DNA from: Actinacidiphila alni
GTDB taxonomy: Bacteria > Actinomycetota > Actinomycetes > Streptomycetales > Streptomycetaceae
Assembly (NCBI RefSeq): GCF_900112845.1
Contig: NZ_FONG01000004.1
Location: 248,001 to 312,000, forward strand
Length of the DNA stretch: 64,000 nucleotides
Direction: 5' to 3'
Numbering within the stretch: position 1 is the stretch's first letter; the number at the start of each line of letters is the position of its first letter. This document shows positions 53,043 to 61,656 of the stretch, piece by piece. The translations under genes were made by a program, and so were the position numbers. The notes under the pieces are model-generated. The model was not told the origin of the DNA. It saw nothing but the letters and a program-made list of their open reading frames with translations, and did not search any database.

Positions 53043-53082
53043 AGGACTTCCCCCGGAGCACGCGTGCTTCGGGGGAAGTCCT
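53043..53082 (-). terminator. Terminator after thrS
   Basis: A 20-bp inverted repeat (53043-53062 with 53063-53082) with one G-T mismatch and no separate loop lies 15 bases beyond the thrS stop. Confidence 0.85.
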
Positions 53083-53096
53083 CGGTCCTGCGGGCG

Positions 53097-55079
53097 TCAG
53101 ACCTGGATCCGGCGCTCCACGGCGTCCAGCATCTCGGCGATCGCCTCGTCGCGCGGCACGCCGTTCTTCTGCGCGCCGTCGCGGTAGCGGAAGGAGACCG
53201 TGCCGGCCGCCATGTCATCGTCACCGACGATGATCATGTACGGGACCTTCAGCTTCTGCTGATTGCGGATCTTCTTCTGCATCCGGTCCGAGGACGCGTC
53301 CACGTCGACCCGCAGCCCCTTGGCGCGGGCCTGCGCCGCGAACTCCTGGAGATACGGCACGTGCGCGTCGCCGATCGGGATGCCGACCGCCTGCACCGGC
53401 GCCAGCCACGCGGGGAAGGCGCCCGCGTAGTGCTCAAGCAGCACCGCGAAGAACCGCTCGATGGAGCCGAACAGCGCGCGGTGGATCATCACCGGGCGGT
53501 GCTTGGTGCCGTCGGGGCCGGTGTATTCGAGGTCGAAGCGCTCCGGCAGGTTGAAGTCGAGCTGCACGGTCGACATCTGCCACGTACGGCCGATGGCGTC
53601 CTTGCACTGCACGGAGATCTTCGGCCCGTAGAAGGCGGCGCCGCCCGGGTCGGGGACCAGCGGCAGGCCCTGCTTCTCGGCCACTTTGCGCAGCGTCTCG
53701 GTGGCCTCCTCCCACACCTCGTCGGAGCCGACGAACTTCTCCGGGTCCTTGGTGGACAGCTCCAGGTAGAAGTCGGTGAGGCCGTAGTCGCGCAGCAGGT
53801 TCAGGACGAAGGTGAGCGTGGTGTCCAGCTCGTCCGCCATCTGCTCCTTGGTGCAGTAGATGTGCGCGTCGTCCTGGGTGAAGCCGCGGGCCCGGGTCAG
53901 GCCGTGCACGACACCGGACTTCTCGTACCGGTACACGGTGCCGAACTCGAAGAGCCGCAGCGGAAGTTCGCGGTAGGACCGGCCGCGGGCGTCGAAGATC
54001 AGATTGTGCATCGGGCAGTTCATGGGCTTGAGGTAGTAGTCCGTGCCCTCGTCCAGCTGCATGGGCGGGTACATGCCGTCGGCGTACCAGTCCAGGTGGC
54101 CCGAGGTCTCGAACAGGGTGCCCTTGGTGGCGTGCGGGGTGTAGACGAACTCGTACCCCTCCTCCTCGTGCCGCCGGCGCGAGTAGTCCTCCATCGTCCG
54201 GCGGATGATGCCGCCGCGGGGGTGGAAGACCGCGAGGCCCGAGCCGATCTGCTCGGGGATGGAGAACAGGTCCAGCTCGCTGCCCAGCTTGCGGTGGTCG
54301 CGCTTGGCGGCCTCCTCCAGGAACTCCAGGTGGGCCTTCAGCTCTTCCTTGGTCGGCCAGGCGGTGCCGTAGATCCGCTGGAGCATCGGGTTCTTCTCGC
54401 TGCCGCGCCAGTACGCCGCCGCGTTGCGCATCAGCTTGAACGCCGGGATGTTGCGGGTGCTGGGCAGGTGCGGGCCCCGGCAGAGGTCCTTCCAGCACAG
54501 CTCGCCGGTCTTCGCGTCCAGATTGTCGTAGATGGTCAGCTCGCCGGCGCCCACCTCGACGTCCGCGCCCTCCTCGGAGGCGGCCGAGGAGCCCTTGAGA
54601 CCGATCAGCTCCAGCTTGTACGGCTCGTCCGCCAGCTCCTCGCGGGCGGCGTCGTCGGTGACGACGCGGCGCGAGAAGCGCTGGCCGCGCTTCTGGATCT
54701 CCTGCATCTTCTTCTCGATGGCCTTGAGGTCATCGGGGGTGAAGGGCCGCTCGACGTCGAAGTCGTAGTAGAAGCCGTCCTTGACCGGCGGGCCGATGCC
54801 GAGTTTGGCCTCGGGGTGCAGCTCCTGCACGGCCTGCGCCATCACGTGCGCGGTGGAGTGCCGCAGGATGTTGAGGCCGTCCTCGCTGGTGATGTCCACC
54901 GGCTCGACCTCGTCGCCGTCGGCGAGCGCGTACGCGAGGTCCTTCAGCTCGCCGCCGACCCGGGCGGCGATCACCGAGCGCTCGCCCGGGAACAGCTCGG
55001 CCGCCGTCGTGCCCGTCGTGACCAGCCGCTCTTCCTGCTCAACGGAATCGCGTTTGATGATCACACGGACATCTGACAC
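53097..55079 (-). CDS. thrS: Threonyl-tRNA synthetase
   Basis: The 660-residue class II synthetase has a TGS domain (about 1-65), the editing domain with [11 protein letters not shown] (72-82 region) and [12 protein letters not shown], the catalytic core with zinc ligand Cys in PMNCPMHN, motif 2 [14 protein letters not shown], and a C-terminal anticodon domain. GTG at 55079 has AGGAGC upstream. The 250-base leader to the next tRNA has no clear T-box. Confidence 0.97.
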   Translation of the reverse strand: MSDVRVIIKRDSVEQEERLVTTGTTAAELFPGERSVIAARVGGELKDLAYALADGDEVEPVDITSEDGLNILRHSTAHVMAQAVQELHPEAKLGIGPPVKDGFYYDFDVERPFTPDDLKAIEKKMQEIQKRGQRFSRRVVTDDAAREELADEPYKLELIGLKGSSAASEEGADVEVGAGELTIYDNLDAKTGELCWKDLCRGPHLPSTRNIPAFKLMRNAAAYWRGSEKNPMLQRIYGTAWPTKEELKAHLEFLEEAAKRDHRKLGSELDLFSIPEQIGSGLAVFHPRGGIIRRTMEDYSRRRHEEEGYEFVYTPHATKGTLFETSGHLDWYADGMYPPMQLDEGTDYYLKPMNCPMHNLIFDARGRSYRELPLRLFEFGTVYRYEKSGVVHGLTRARGFTQDDAHIYCTKEQMADELDTTLTFVLNLLRDYGLTDFYLELSTKDPEKFVGSDEVWEEATETLRKVAEKQGLPLVPDPGGAAFYGPKISVQCKDAIGRTWQMSTVQLDFNLPERFDLEYTGPDGTKHRPVMIHRALFGSIERFFAVLLEHYAGAFPAWLAPVQAVGIPIGDAHVPYLQEFAAQARAKGLRVDVDASSDRMQKKIRNQQKLKVPYMIIVGDDDMAAGTVSFRYRDGAQKNGVPRDEAIAEMLDAVERRIQV

Positions 55080-55336
55080 CGGTCTGCTCCTGACTGAGGT
55101 CCTGCGGGAGTCCTGCTGACGTAGGGCGGCGCACGGCGCCGCACGGCTGAATCGTACCGAGCCGCGGGGGCTGCCCGCGAAGCGATAACGCGATCCGGGC
55201 GCGGCGGTCGGTCCTGGTCGCCGCCGCATGCGCCCTCAATGCCGCCGTGCGGCGGACGTCATACGGCGGTTGGAGGAACGCGCCGTTCGATCTCACGGCG
55301 CTCGACCGGGAGTTGACGCGGCACCCCGGGAACGGC

Positions 55337-55370
55337 GAAGGCCGGACGATCGGATGATCGTCCGGCCTTC
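55337..55370 (-). terminator. Terminator after tRNA-Val(CAC) copy 1
   Basis: A perfect 15-bp stem (55337-55351 with 55356-55370) with a 4-base loop begins 7 bases after the tRNA's 3' end on the minus strand. Confidence 0.88.
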
Positions 55371-55377
55371 TTCCCGG

Positions 55378-55449
55378 TGGGCGATACTGGGATCGAACCA
55401 GTGACCCCTTCGGTGTGAACGAAGTGCTCTCCCGCTGAGCTAATCGCCC
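55378..55449 (-). tRNA. tRNA-Val(CAC), copy 1
   Basis: The 72-nt cloverleaf is complete: acceptor GGGCGAT/ATCGCCC, D-arm AGCTCAGCGGGAGAGC, anticodon stem CTTCG/CGAAG with loop TTCACAC (anticodon CAC, reads GUG), T-arm CTGGTTCGATCCCAG. CCA is not encoded. An identical copy lies at 56058-56129. Confidence 0.96.
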
Positions 55450-55486
55450 GGGACGTTGGAACCATACAGGGGGACGGGCCCGGCGT

Positions 55487-55954
55487 TCAAACCACTTGGG
55501 ATCCGGCGGGTCCGGCGGCGAGGCGGGCGAGCAGGCCGCGCCGTCCGCCGCGCATCATCAGGGCGTGGTTGGCGAGGAAGAACGGCCGGCAGGGCACGGC
55601 CAGCAGCCGCATCAGCGGTTTGCGGACCACGACTTCCTGTTCGTACAGCAGATGCGTGCCGTTGCCGCTGGGGCGGACGGTCCAGCGGAACCAGCCCTCC
55701 AGGTCGCCGGTCATCGCGGCCTCCAGCACCCGGCTCCGCGGGTCGTGGCGGACGGATTCGGCGCGGACGACGAGGTCGTACGGCAGGACGGAACGGAAGC
55801 GCAGCGTCCCGGTGGTGTCACCGGTCTGCCGCACCTCGCGGACCTGGGGCCACCACGCCGGATAGTGGTCCGGCCGTTCCAGTACGCGGTAGACGGCGTC
55901 GGGTTCGGCGTCGAGCCGCCACGCGCTGCGGAAGCGGTACTGACTCCAGTCCAT
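55487..55954 (-). CDS. SRPBCC (polyketide cyclase/dehydrase-like) protein
   Basis: A 155-residue protein with the START-like fold: a first beta strand ending in helix AEPDAVYRVLERPDHYPAWWPQV, then strands and the long C-terminal helix FFLANHALMMRGGRRGLLARLA. Such proteins bind small hydrophobic ligands; the ligand is unknown. ATG at 55954. It stands alone between two identical tRNA-Val genes. Confidence 0.88.
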   Translation of the reverse strand: MDWSQYRFRSAWRLDAEPDAVYRVLERPDHYPAWWPQVREVRQTGDTTGTLRFRSVLPYDLVVRAESVRHDPRSRVLEAAMTGDLEGWFRWTVRPSGNGTHLLYEQEVVVRKPLMRLLAVPCRPFFLANHALMMRGGRRGLLARLAAGPAGSQVV

Positions 55955-56008
55955 ACCGCAAGTGTGCGCGATCGCCCGCGCGTACGGCAGGGATACCGGC
56001 CGAACGCG

Positions 56009-56050
56009 AAGGATCCCGGAGACCGTACGAGGACGGTCTCCGGGATCCTT
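56009..56050 (-). terminator. Terminator after tRNA-Val(CAC) copy 2
   Basis: A perfect 18-bp stem (56009-56026 with 56033-56050) with a 6-base loop begins 7 bases beyond the tRNA. Its sequence is unrelated to the terminator of copy 1. Confidence 0.9.
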
Positions 56051-56057
56051 GATCCGG

Positions 56058-56129
56058 TGGGCGATACTGGGATCGAACCAGTGACCCCTTCGGTGTGAAC
56101 GAAGTGCTCTCCCGCTGAGCTAATCGCCC
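56058..56129 (-). tRNA. tRNA-Val(CAC), copy 2
   Basis: Identical to the gene at 55378-55449 over all 72 nt, with anticodon CAC in loop TTCACAC. It lies about 100 bases upstream of the SRPBCC gene on the same strand, but a terminator separates them. Confidence 0.96.
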
Positions 56130-56219
56130 GGACGCGTGGACAACTTTACCGCACGTCGGAGGGTGTTCCGACCGCCCTCCGGGATCGTCGGGAGAGCACG
56201 GCCGGCGCGACGGGCACGG

Positions 56220-56633
56220 TCAGCTGTCGGCCCACGGGGTGTCCAGGCCGTACTGCCACAGGTAGCAGCCGGCGAGGCCGGCGAGCGCGATCACGCCCGC
56301 GGCGGTGAGCAGCAGATTCCGCCGCCGCACCCGCGGGTCGAGCGCCGCCCTGGCGGCGTCGGCGACCTTGCGCCGGGTCCAGCGCAGCACGCGCTGCGCC
56401 CAGACGAATTCGGTGGCCCAGATCGCCATGCCGCCGAAGATCACCACCCAGCCGGGCCCGGGCAGCGGGAGCAGCAGCACACCGCCCGCGACGACCGCGA
56501 GGCCGACGACGAAGACCCCCACCCGCCAGACCTGGTGCAGCGGCGCCGATTTCCTGACGAAGGCCGGGGCGCGCGACCCCAGCCGTGATTCCGTGGCCAC
56601 GGCCCCGCCCGGCTCGTCACTCTCCGCAGTCAT
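56220..56633 (-). CDS. PGPGW-motif membrane protein (TIGR02611 type)
   Basis: A 137-residue membrane protein. Two close hydrophobic stretches (about 37-58 and 60-75) surround LPLPGPGWVVIFGG, the PGPGW motif, and a third helix lies at 109-127. TEFVWAQRVLRWTRRKV is a conserved basic amphipathic part. Function is unknown. ATG at 56633. It diverges from ssgB. Confidence 0.85.
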   Translation of the reverse strand: MTAESDEPGGAVATESRLGSRAPAFVRKSAPLHQVWRVGVFVVGLAVVAGGVLLLPLPGPGWVVIFGGMAIWATEFVWAQRVLRWTRRKVADAARAALDPRVRRRNLLLTAAGVIALAGLAGCYLWQYGLDTPWADS

Positions 56634-56722
56634 GCGGGCAATTTACCCGACCGTCGGGCGTCACCGAAATGGCCGTTCCGCCGGTCTCGGGACTAGGCCG
56701 GACGAGGTACCAGAAGCCTCAC

Positions 56723-56741
56723 AAACCCCTCAGAGGGGTTT
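56723..56741. promoter_or_regulatory. 9-bp dyad upstream of ssgB
   Basis: AAACCCCTC and GAGGGGTTT are perfect inverted arms around a single A, 81 bases before the ssgB ATG. A tight AT-flanked dyad with no loop is more like a protein-binding operator than a terminator. I cannot name the binding protein. Confidence 0.5.
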
Positions 56742-56822
56742 ACAACGTCCCCGCAGGTGGCATGTCGATTTCGCCGACGTGCGAATCCCCGAGCGCACAC
56801 TGAGCGAAAGGCCCTGGCGCTT

Positions 56823-57236
56823 ATGAACACCACGGTCAGCTGCGAGCTGCACCTGCGCCTCGTTGTGTCGAGCGAATCCTCACTGCCTGTACCCGCGGGC
56901 TTGCGGTACGACACGGCCGATCCGTATGCCGTGCACGCCACCTTCCACACCGGAGCCGAAGAGACGGTCGAATGGGTGTTCGCCCGCGACCTGCTCGCCG
57001 AAGGGCTGCACCGCCCGACCGGCACCGGCGACGTCAGAGTCTGGCCGTCCCGCAGCCACGGTCAGGGCGTCGTGTGCATCGCCCTCAGCTCTCCCGAGGG
57101 TGAAGCCCTGCTCGAAGCCCCGGCACGGGCCCTGGAGTCCTTCCTGAAGCGGACGGACGCCGCGGTACCGCCGGGCACCGAGCATCGTCACTTCGACCTC
57201 GACACCGAGCTCTCCCACATCCTCGCGGAGAGCTGA
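56823..57236 (+). CDS. ssgB: SsgB, sporulation septum site selector
   Basis: The 137-residue SsgA-like protein recruits FtsZ to sporulation septa with SsgA and is nearly invariant in Streptomyces. The sequence begins MNTTVSCELHLRLVVSSESS and ends DTELSHILAES, as in S. coelicolor SsgB as I recall it. Length is exact. Residue 128 is Thr. The ATG at 56823 is fixed by homology; GAAAGG lies somewhat far upstream. It appears to be transcribed alone from its own promoter, with a dyad at 56723-56741. Confidence 0.97.
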   Translation: MNTTVSCELHLRLVVSSESSLPVPAGLRYDTADPYAVHATFHTGAEETVEWVFARDLLAEGLHRPTGTGDVRVWPSRSHGQGVVCIALSSPEGEALLEAPARALESFLKRTDAAVPPGTEHRHFDLDTELSHILAES

Positions 57237-57495
57237 CTCCGAGCCCTCACCCCGCAGTCCGCGGTCGTCCTACTCGGGGGGACGCCCGGACCCGACCCGG
57301 CCGAACCGGACTCGTCCGTCCGGACCGGCCGCCGCACGATCACGCGCGCACACGGCGTGTCCCGGTTCCGTCCGGGTCATGTACGCGTCGTGCACGGAAG
57401 CCGTCGCCATGGGACCTGCACCCCCACGGCGGCGGCTTTCGGCGCTAGAGTCACCGGAACGCAGCCGACCGATCACGCCGGCAGGGAGCGATTCC

Positions 57496-58053
57496 GTGCT
57501 GATCAACCATGACACCAGGTGCGCCCTCGACAGCGTCGTGGACCTGGTCAACACCGCGCCGCAGATCGAGGGGCGCGAATCGCTCGCCGACGTCGCGGAT
57601 CTGCGCGGCTTCGTGGAACGCAATCAGGTCAGCGAGGTCGGCAGGCTCGACGCGCACGACATCGCCGCCGTGCACGCGGTCCGCGACCGCTTCACCGCCG
57701 TCTTCGGCGCCCGCGACGACGCCACGGCCGCCAGGATGCTCAACGCGATGGTCGCCGAGGCCGGCACCACACCGCGGCTGACCGACCACGACGGCTACGA
57801 CTGGCACGTGCACTACTTCGCGCCCGGCGCGTCACTGGCCGACCACCTCGCCGCGGACTGCGGCATGGCGCTGGCCTTCCTGATCGTCGCGGGCGAGCGG
57901 GACCGGCTGCGGCGCTGCGACGCGCCCGACTGCCGCCGGGCCTTCGTCGACCTGTCCCGCAACCGGTCCCGCCGCTACTGCGACAGCCGCACCTGCGGCA
58001 ACCGGCTCCATGTGGCCGCCTACCGGGCGCGCCGGCGCGAGGCGAGCGCCTGA
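57496..58053 (+). CDS. CGNR zinc-finger protein (ABATE domain)
   Basis: A 185-residue likely transcription regulator. The N-terminal ABATE domain (LDSVVDLVNTAP... LRGFVERNQV) precedes a C-terminal zinc finger with C141, C146, C162 and C167, ending in CGNR at 167-170 and a basic helix (HVAAYRARRR). The ligand and target are unknown. GTG at 57496 has GGGAG upstream. The 259 bases before it show no gene. Confidence 0.9.
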   Translation: MLINHDTRCALDSVVDLVNTAPQIEGRESLADVADLRGFVERNQVSEVGRLDAHDIAAVHAVRDRFTAVFGARDDATAARMLNAMVAEAGTTPRLTDHDGYDWHVHYFAPGASLADHLAADCGMALAFLIVAGERDRLRRCDAPDCRRAFVDLSRNRSRRYCDSRTCGNRLHVAAYRARRREASA

Positions 58054-58069
58054 CCCCGTACGGCGAACC

Positions 58070-58089
58070 GCCGCCGGGGCCCCGGCGGC
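58070..58089. terminator. Bidirectional terminator palindrome
   Basis: A 20-base perfect palindrome (GCCGCCGGGGCCCCGGCGGC) lies 16 bases after the CGNR gene and directly beyond the stop of the minus-strand gene at 58091. Confidence 0.75.
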
Positions 58090-58090
58090 C

Positions 58091-58474
58091 TCACAGCATC
58101 AGCAGGTCGTAGATCGCACCCGCGCCGATCAGCCCGCTGATCACGCACAGGAAGAGCATCAGCGGCGGCTGCGAGAGCGCGTAGAGGCAGCCCCGCGGCT
58201 CGTCCTCGTCCGCGCCCGCCCGTACGGGTACGGCTGCGGGCACGGACACGGGGACGCGTACGGGGAGCGGCTCGGAGACGGGGACAGGTACGGGGGCCGG
58301 CTCGGAGACGGCAACGGTTCTCGGTTCGGGTACGCGTTCGCGTCCGCTGTCGCGATCACGGTCGTGGCTTTCGGTACGGGGGGCGGGGACGCCGTTCGCG
58401 ACGCCGGTTCCGGTGCGGGATCCGGCACGGTCCGGCCGCGGAGGGGAGAGACGGTCCCCGGAGGTGGGCAGCAC
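58091..58474 (-). CDS. Hypothetical membrane-tail protein with Pro/Val repeats
   Basis: A 127-residue frame I do not recognise. The C-terminus holds a convincing membrane segment (PPLMLFLCVISGLIGAGAIYDLLML), after a basic/acidic DEDEPRGCLYAL. The middle is a Pro-Val-Ser-Glu repeat (about residues 55-85), encoded by irregular GGTACGG/GGGAC repeats. The N-terminal 45 residues are arginine-rich and may be non-coding, so the real start could be inside. The palindromic terminator at its stop supports it being a gene. Confidence 0.5.
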   Translation of the reverse strand: MLPTSGDRLSPPRPDRAGSRTGTGVANGVPAPRTESHDRDRDSGRERVPEPRTVAVSEPAPVPVPVSEPLPVRVPVSVPAAVPVRAGADEDEPRGCLYALSQPPLMLFLCVISGLIGAGAIYDLLML

Positions 58475-58576
58475 AGCCCGATGATCGCGCAGCCGACGAT
58501 CACTCGTGGCCCAACACGCGAACTCCCAGGGGTGGTTCGCGCCCCCACGCGTGTTCGAACCGGTCGCCGGTCCCGG

Positions 58577-59029
58577 TCAGATGCCGCGGCGCTTGAGGAT
58601 CTCCTCGACATCGGCGAAGTCCGACAGGCCGCTGTCGCCGGACCCGGCGGCGCGGCGCTTGGGAGCCGGGCGGGAGGAGACGGGCAGCGCGGGGCTCGAC
58701 GCGCCGGGCACGGCCGCCGGGGGCTGCTCGCCGTCCGTGCCGCCGCGTGCCGCGATCAGCCGCGTCGCGCCGTACAGCAGCGCGGAGACGCCGATGACGC
58801 CGAAGCCGAGCCAGACGGTGGGCTTGAAGATCAGGTCGGCCGCCCAGTCCGCGGACGCCGTGCCGATCTTGCGGCCGAGCGTGACGAGACCCGCCATGGC
58901 GAGGCCGACCGGCAGCAGCGCCACGGCGGCGATCCGGGTGGCCCGCAGATAGCGGCGGCGGTAGGCGGTCTGTACGGCGATGGCCAGGCCCGCGGCGGAC
59001 AGGACGGCGCATAGGGCGGTGGTCAGCAT
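58577..59029 (-). CDS. Small conserved membrane protein
   Basis: A 150-residue protein with three hydrophobic segments (about 1-20, 33-52 and 70-92), a Pro/Ala-rich linker, and a C-terminal acidic helix LSDFADVEEILKRRGI that looks conserved. Streptomyces homologues have been mislabelled cellulose synthase; no glycosyltransferase motif is present. ATG at 59029 is fixed by AGGAG 8 bases upstream. Confidence 0.72.
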   Translation of the reverse strand: MLTTALCAVLSAAGLAIAVQTAYRRRYLRATRIAAVALLPVGLAMAGLVTLGRKIGTASADWAADLIFKPTVWLGFGVIGVSALLYGATRLIAARGGTDGEQPPAAVPGASSPALPVSSRPAPKRRAAGSGDSGLSDFADVEEILKRRGI

Positions 59030-59195
59030 CCCGAGGCTCCTGCGGCAGTTCCGGATGGCCCCGTAAGGTCCGGCCAAGGGCCCCGCGAGGTCGCGTCCTC
59101 CCATCGTGCCTCGCCGAGGGCCCGCGAGGCCACGGTGGAGAGCCGGGTTCAGGGGGATCTCAGGGTGCCTCCTCCCCGAGTGGGAGACTTGACCC

Positions 59196-59780
59196 ATGGA
59201 TCAACCCTCCTCCGCCGCCTCGCGTCCGCCCGTCCTCGAAGTCTGGTGCGAGCTGCAGTGTCCCGACTGCCGCAGCGCCCTGGACGACGTCCGCGCGCTG
59301 CGCGAGAAGTACGGCGACGCCCTCGACATCCAGCTCCGGCACTTCCCGCTGCCCAAGCACGCGCACGCGCTGGCCGCGGCGCAGGCGTACGAGGAGGCGT
59401 ACGCCCAGGGCAGCGGCTGGCCGTACGCGGAGGCCGTGCTGGCGCGGGTCGAGGAGCTGGACCGGCGCGGCGAGGCGGTGCTGGTCGAGGTGGCCCGGGA
59501 GCTGGGCCTGGACGCGGACGAGGTGGACACCGCGCTGATCGACGGCCGCCATCTGCTGGTCGTCGACTCCGACGAGGCGGAGGGCAAGGCGATCGGTGTG
59601 ACGGGCACGCCCACGTATGTGATCGGCGGGGAGCGGCTGGACGGCGGCAAGAGCCAGGAAGGGCTGCGCGAGCGGATCGTCGCGATCGCCGACCGGCTGC
59701 TGAGCGGCTCCGGTGCCGCCGCGCCCGCCCCTGTCGGTGACGCCTCCCAGGTCTGCGAGGTCCCGCGCCGCAAGCCCTGA
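59196..59780 (+). CDS. DsbA-family thioredoxin-fold protein
   Basis: A 194-residue oxidoreductase. The active site is C22-P-D-C25 near the first strand (LEVWCELQCPDC), an inserted helical domain lies at about 50-125, and the cis-proline loop is GVTGTPTYVIGG. No signal peptide or membrane helix is present, so it acts in the cytoplasm and is not the partner of the VKOR protein. ATG at 59196. It diverges from the membrane-protein gene. Confidence 0.9.
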   Translation: MDQPSSAASRPPVLEVWCELQCPDCRSALDDVRALREKYGDALDIQLRHFPLPKHAHALAAAQAYEEAYAQGSGWPYAEAVLARVEELDRRGEAVLVEVARELGLDADEVDTALIDGRHLLVVDSDEAEGKAIGVTGTPTYVIGGERLDGGKSQEGLRERIVAIADRLLSGSGAAAPAPVGDASQVCEVPRRKP

Positions 59781-59833
59781 GCCGCGCCACGGCAGGGGGC
59801 GTGGTGGGGTCCGGGGATCAGGCGGTCCGGGGG

Positions 59834-60688
59834 TCAGGTCAGCGTCTTGGTCAGGTGCCGCAGCGTCGTGCGGTAGCCCAGCGACTCGTAGAGCCGCACC
59901 GCCGGGGTGTTGTCGGCGAAGACGGTGAGCGCGAGGGCGGTGGACCCGACCTCGCGGCAGGCGTTCTCGGCGGCCAGCATGAGCGTACGGCCGTGCCCGC
60001 GGCCGCGGTGCGCCGCGTCGACCTCGACGGACAGCACGTAGGCGGGGACCGCCGGGTCGGCCGGGTCGTACAGCCGCAGCGCGGCCCGGCCGACCGTGCC
60101 GCCGTCGTGCACGAGGGCGTACAGCGCGGCGCCCGGGGTGTCGCGGCCCTGTGGCAGGACACGGTCGAAGCCGGTGGCCTCGCGCTGCTCCGCCTGCTCG
60201 CGCGGCACGCCGTGGGCGAGCAGCGCGGCGACGTACCGCTCCGCGTCCAGTTGCCGCCAGGGCCCGTACTCCCCCGCGGTGAACGGGCGGACGAGGCTGC
60301 CGGCCGGCAGGGCGTGCGGCGGGGCGTCGGGCAGCGGCTTGAGCATGCCGCGGGCGCTCTCGACATAGCCGAGTGCGGCGGCCAGCCGCAGCGCGTACGC
60401 GGCGTCGGCCGGGACGGTGACCTCGATCCGGGCGCAGCCCCACAGCCGCAGCACCTCTTCGGCGGCGAGCGCGGCCACGGTGCCGCGCCCGCGCCGCCGG
60501 TCGGGCTCGTCGATGGACAGTGCGGCGATCCGGCCGGTCCCGGTCCCGCCGCGGGCGCTCGCGCGCGGGCCGGCGCTCAGTTCGAGGCCGCCGACCGGGC
60601 GGCCGTTGACGCAGACGGTGAAGTCGCGGGCGCGGCCCCCGTCGGGCGCGGGCCGTTCCGGGCCCGCGGGCCGCAAGGTGGTCGTCAT
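59834..60688 (-). CDS. Double GNAT-domain acetyltransferase
   Basis: A 284-residue protein with two GNAT folds. The first acetyl-CoA loop is RRRGRGTVAALAAEEV (about 68-83); the second is HRGRGHGRTLMLAAENA, followed by ADNTPAVRLYESLGY. The substrate is unknown; this build resembles MshD-like and other tandem-GNAT proteins. ATG at 60688 follows GGGAGCG. Confidence 0.87.
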   Translation of the reverse strand: MTTTLRPAGPERPAPDGGRARDFTVCVNGRPVGGLELSAGPRASARGGTGTGRIAALSIDEPDRRRGRGTVAALAAEEVLRLWGCARIEVTVPADAAYALRLAAALGYVESARGMLKPLPDAPPHALPAGSLVRPFTAGEYGPWRQLDAERYVAALLAHGVPREQAEQREATGFDRVLPQGRDTPGAALYALVHDGGTVGRAALRLYDPADPAVPAYVLSVEVDAAHRGRGHGRTLMLAAENACREVGSTALALTVFADNTPAVRLYESLGYRTTLRHLTKTLT

Positions 60689-60818
60689 GGTCGCGCTCCC
60701 GGGTGTCGCCGCGCTGGTGGGGTGGCGTCGCGGCGGGGACGGCAGCGCCCGGTGCTGTTCCACCCCGCCGACACCCGCCCCTGCCGCCGAGGGGCACGCC
60801 GCCGGTCGGCCGGGTCGC

Positions 60819-61640
60819 TCATGGATTCACGTCGGCCGCGGCGCGTTCGGCGAAGATCCGCATCGCCTTCGCCGTGACGGGTCCCGGCGCCGCGGCGGGC
60901 TCGTGGTCGTCGACACGGTGCACGGCCTGCACATCGCGCAGGGTCGAGGTCAGGAAGATCTCCTCGGCCGCGGAGAGCGCGTCCAGCGGCAGATCGGCCT
61001 CGCGCGCGCCGGTCCAGTCGATCACCAGCTCGCGGGTGATCCCGGCGAGGCAGCCGGAGGCCAGCGGCGGGGTGAGCAGCTGCCCGTCGAGGACGACGAA
61101 GACGTTGGAGCCGGTGCCCTCGCAGAGCCTGCCCTGCGTGTTGCCGAACAGGGCCTCGCTCGCGCCCTGTTCGTGCGCCCGGGCGAGCGCGACGACGTTC
61201 TCGCCGTACGAGGTGGTCTTGAGCCCGGCGAGCGCGCCCTTCTCGTTACGGGTCCACGGCACGGTGACGACGGCGGTGCTGTCCGGGCGGACGGCTGCCT
61301 CGCCGAGCGCGACGACCAGGGTCGGGCCCGCGTCGCCGCGGTCGGAGCCCAGCGGCGAGAGGCCGCCGGTGTACGTGATCCGCAGTCGGCCGAGCGGCAC
61401 CGGATTGGCGGCGAGTACAGCCTCGCAGGCGCGGGTCACCTCGTCCCGGTCGGGTTCCGGCAGGCCGAGGCCGCGGGCGGACCTGGCGAGCCGGTCCAGG
61501 TGCCGGGTGACCGCGAAGGCGCGGCCCTCGACGGCCTTGAGGGTCTCGAACACCCCGTCGCCGACGGTCAGTCCGTGGTCGAGCACCGACACGGTGGCGT
61601 CCCCGGTGTCCCGCAGTCCGCCGTCCACCCAGATCTTCAC
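60819..61640 (-). CDS. pabC: Aminodeoxychorismate lyase (class IV aminotransferase fold)
   Basis: A 273-residue PLP enzyme. K141 (GLKTTSYGEN) binds PLP; R50-region HLDRLARSARGLGL, GSNVFVV and SAAEEIFLTSTLRDV are family marks. Directly downstream of a PabB-type gene, it most likely splits aminodeoxychorismate to p-aminobenzoate and pyruvate for folate. A branched-chain or D-amino-acid aminotransferase role is the alternative. GTG at 61640 has GGAGGG upstream. Confidence 0.88.
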   Translation of the reverse strand: MKIWVDGGLRDTGDATVSVLDHGLTVGDGVFETLKAVEGRAFAVTRHLDRLARSARGLGLPEPDRDEVTRACEAVLAANPVPLGRLRITYTGGLSPLGSDRGDAGPTLVVALGEAAVRPDSTAVVTVPWTRNEKGALAGLKTTSYGENVVALARAHEQGASEALFGNTQGRLCEGTGSNVFVVLDGQLLTPPLASGCLAGITRELVIDWTGAREADLPLDALSAAEEIFLTSTLRDVQAVHRVDDHEPAAAPGPVTAKAMRIFAERAAADVNP

Positions 61641-61656
61641 CGCTGCATCCCTCCGG

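Noticed and set aside
55080..55336. Possible T-box or attenuator leader of thrS
   Set aside because: Only short GC palindromes are visible; no T-box sequence (TGGN) or specifier loop could be recognised.
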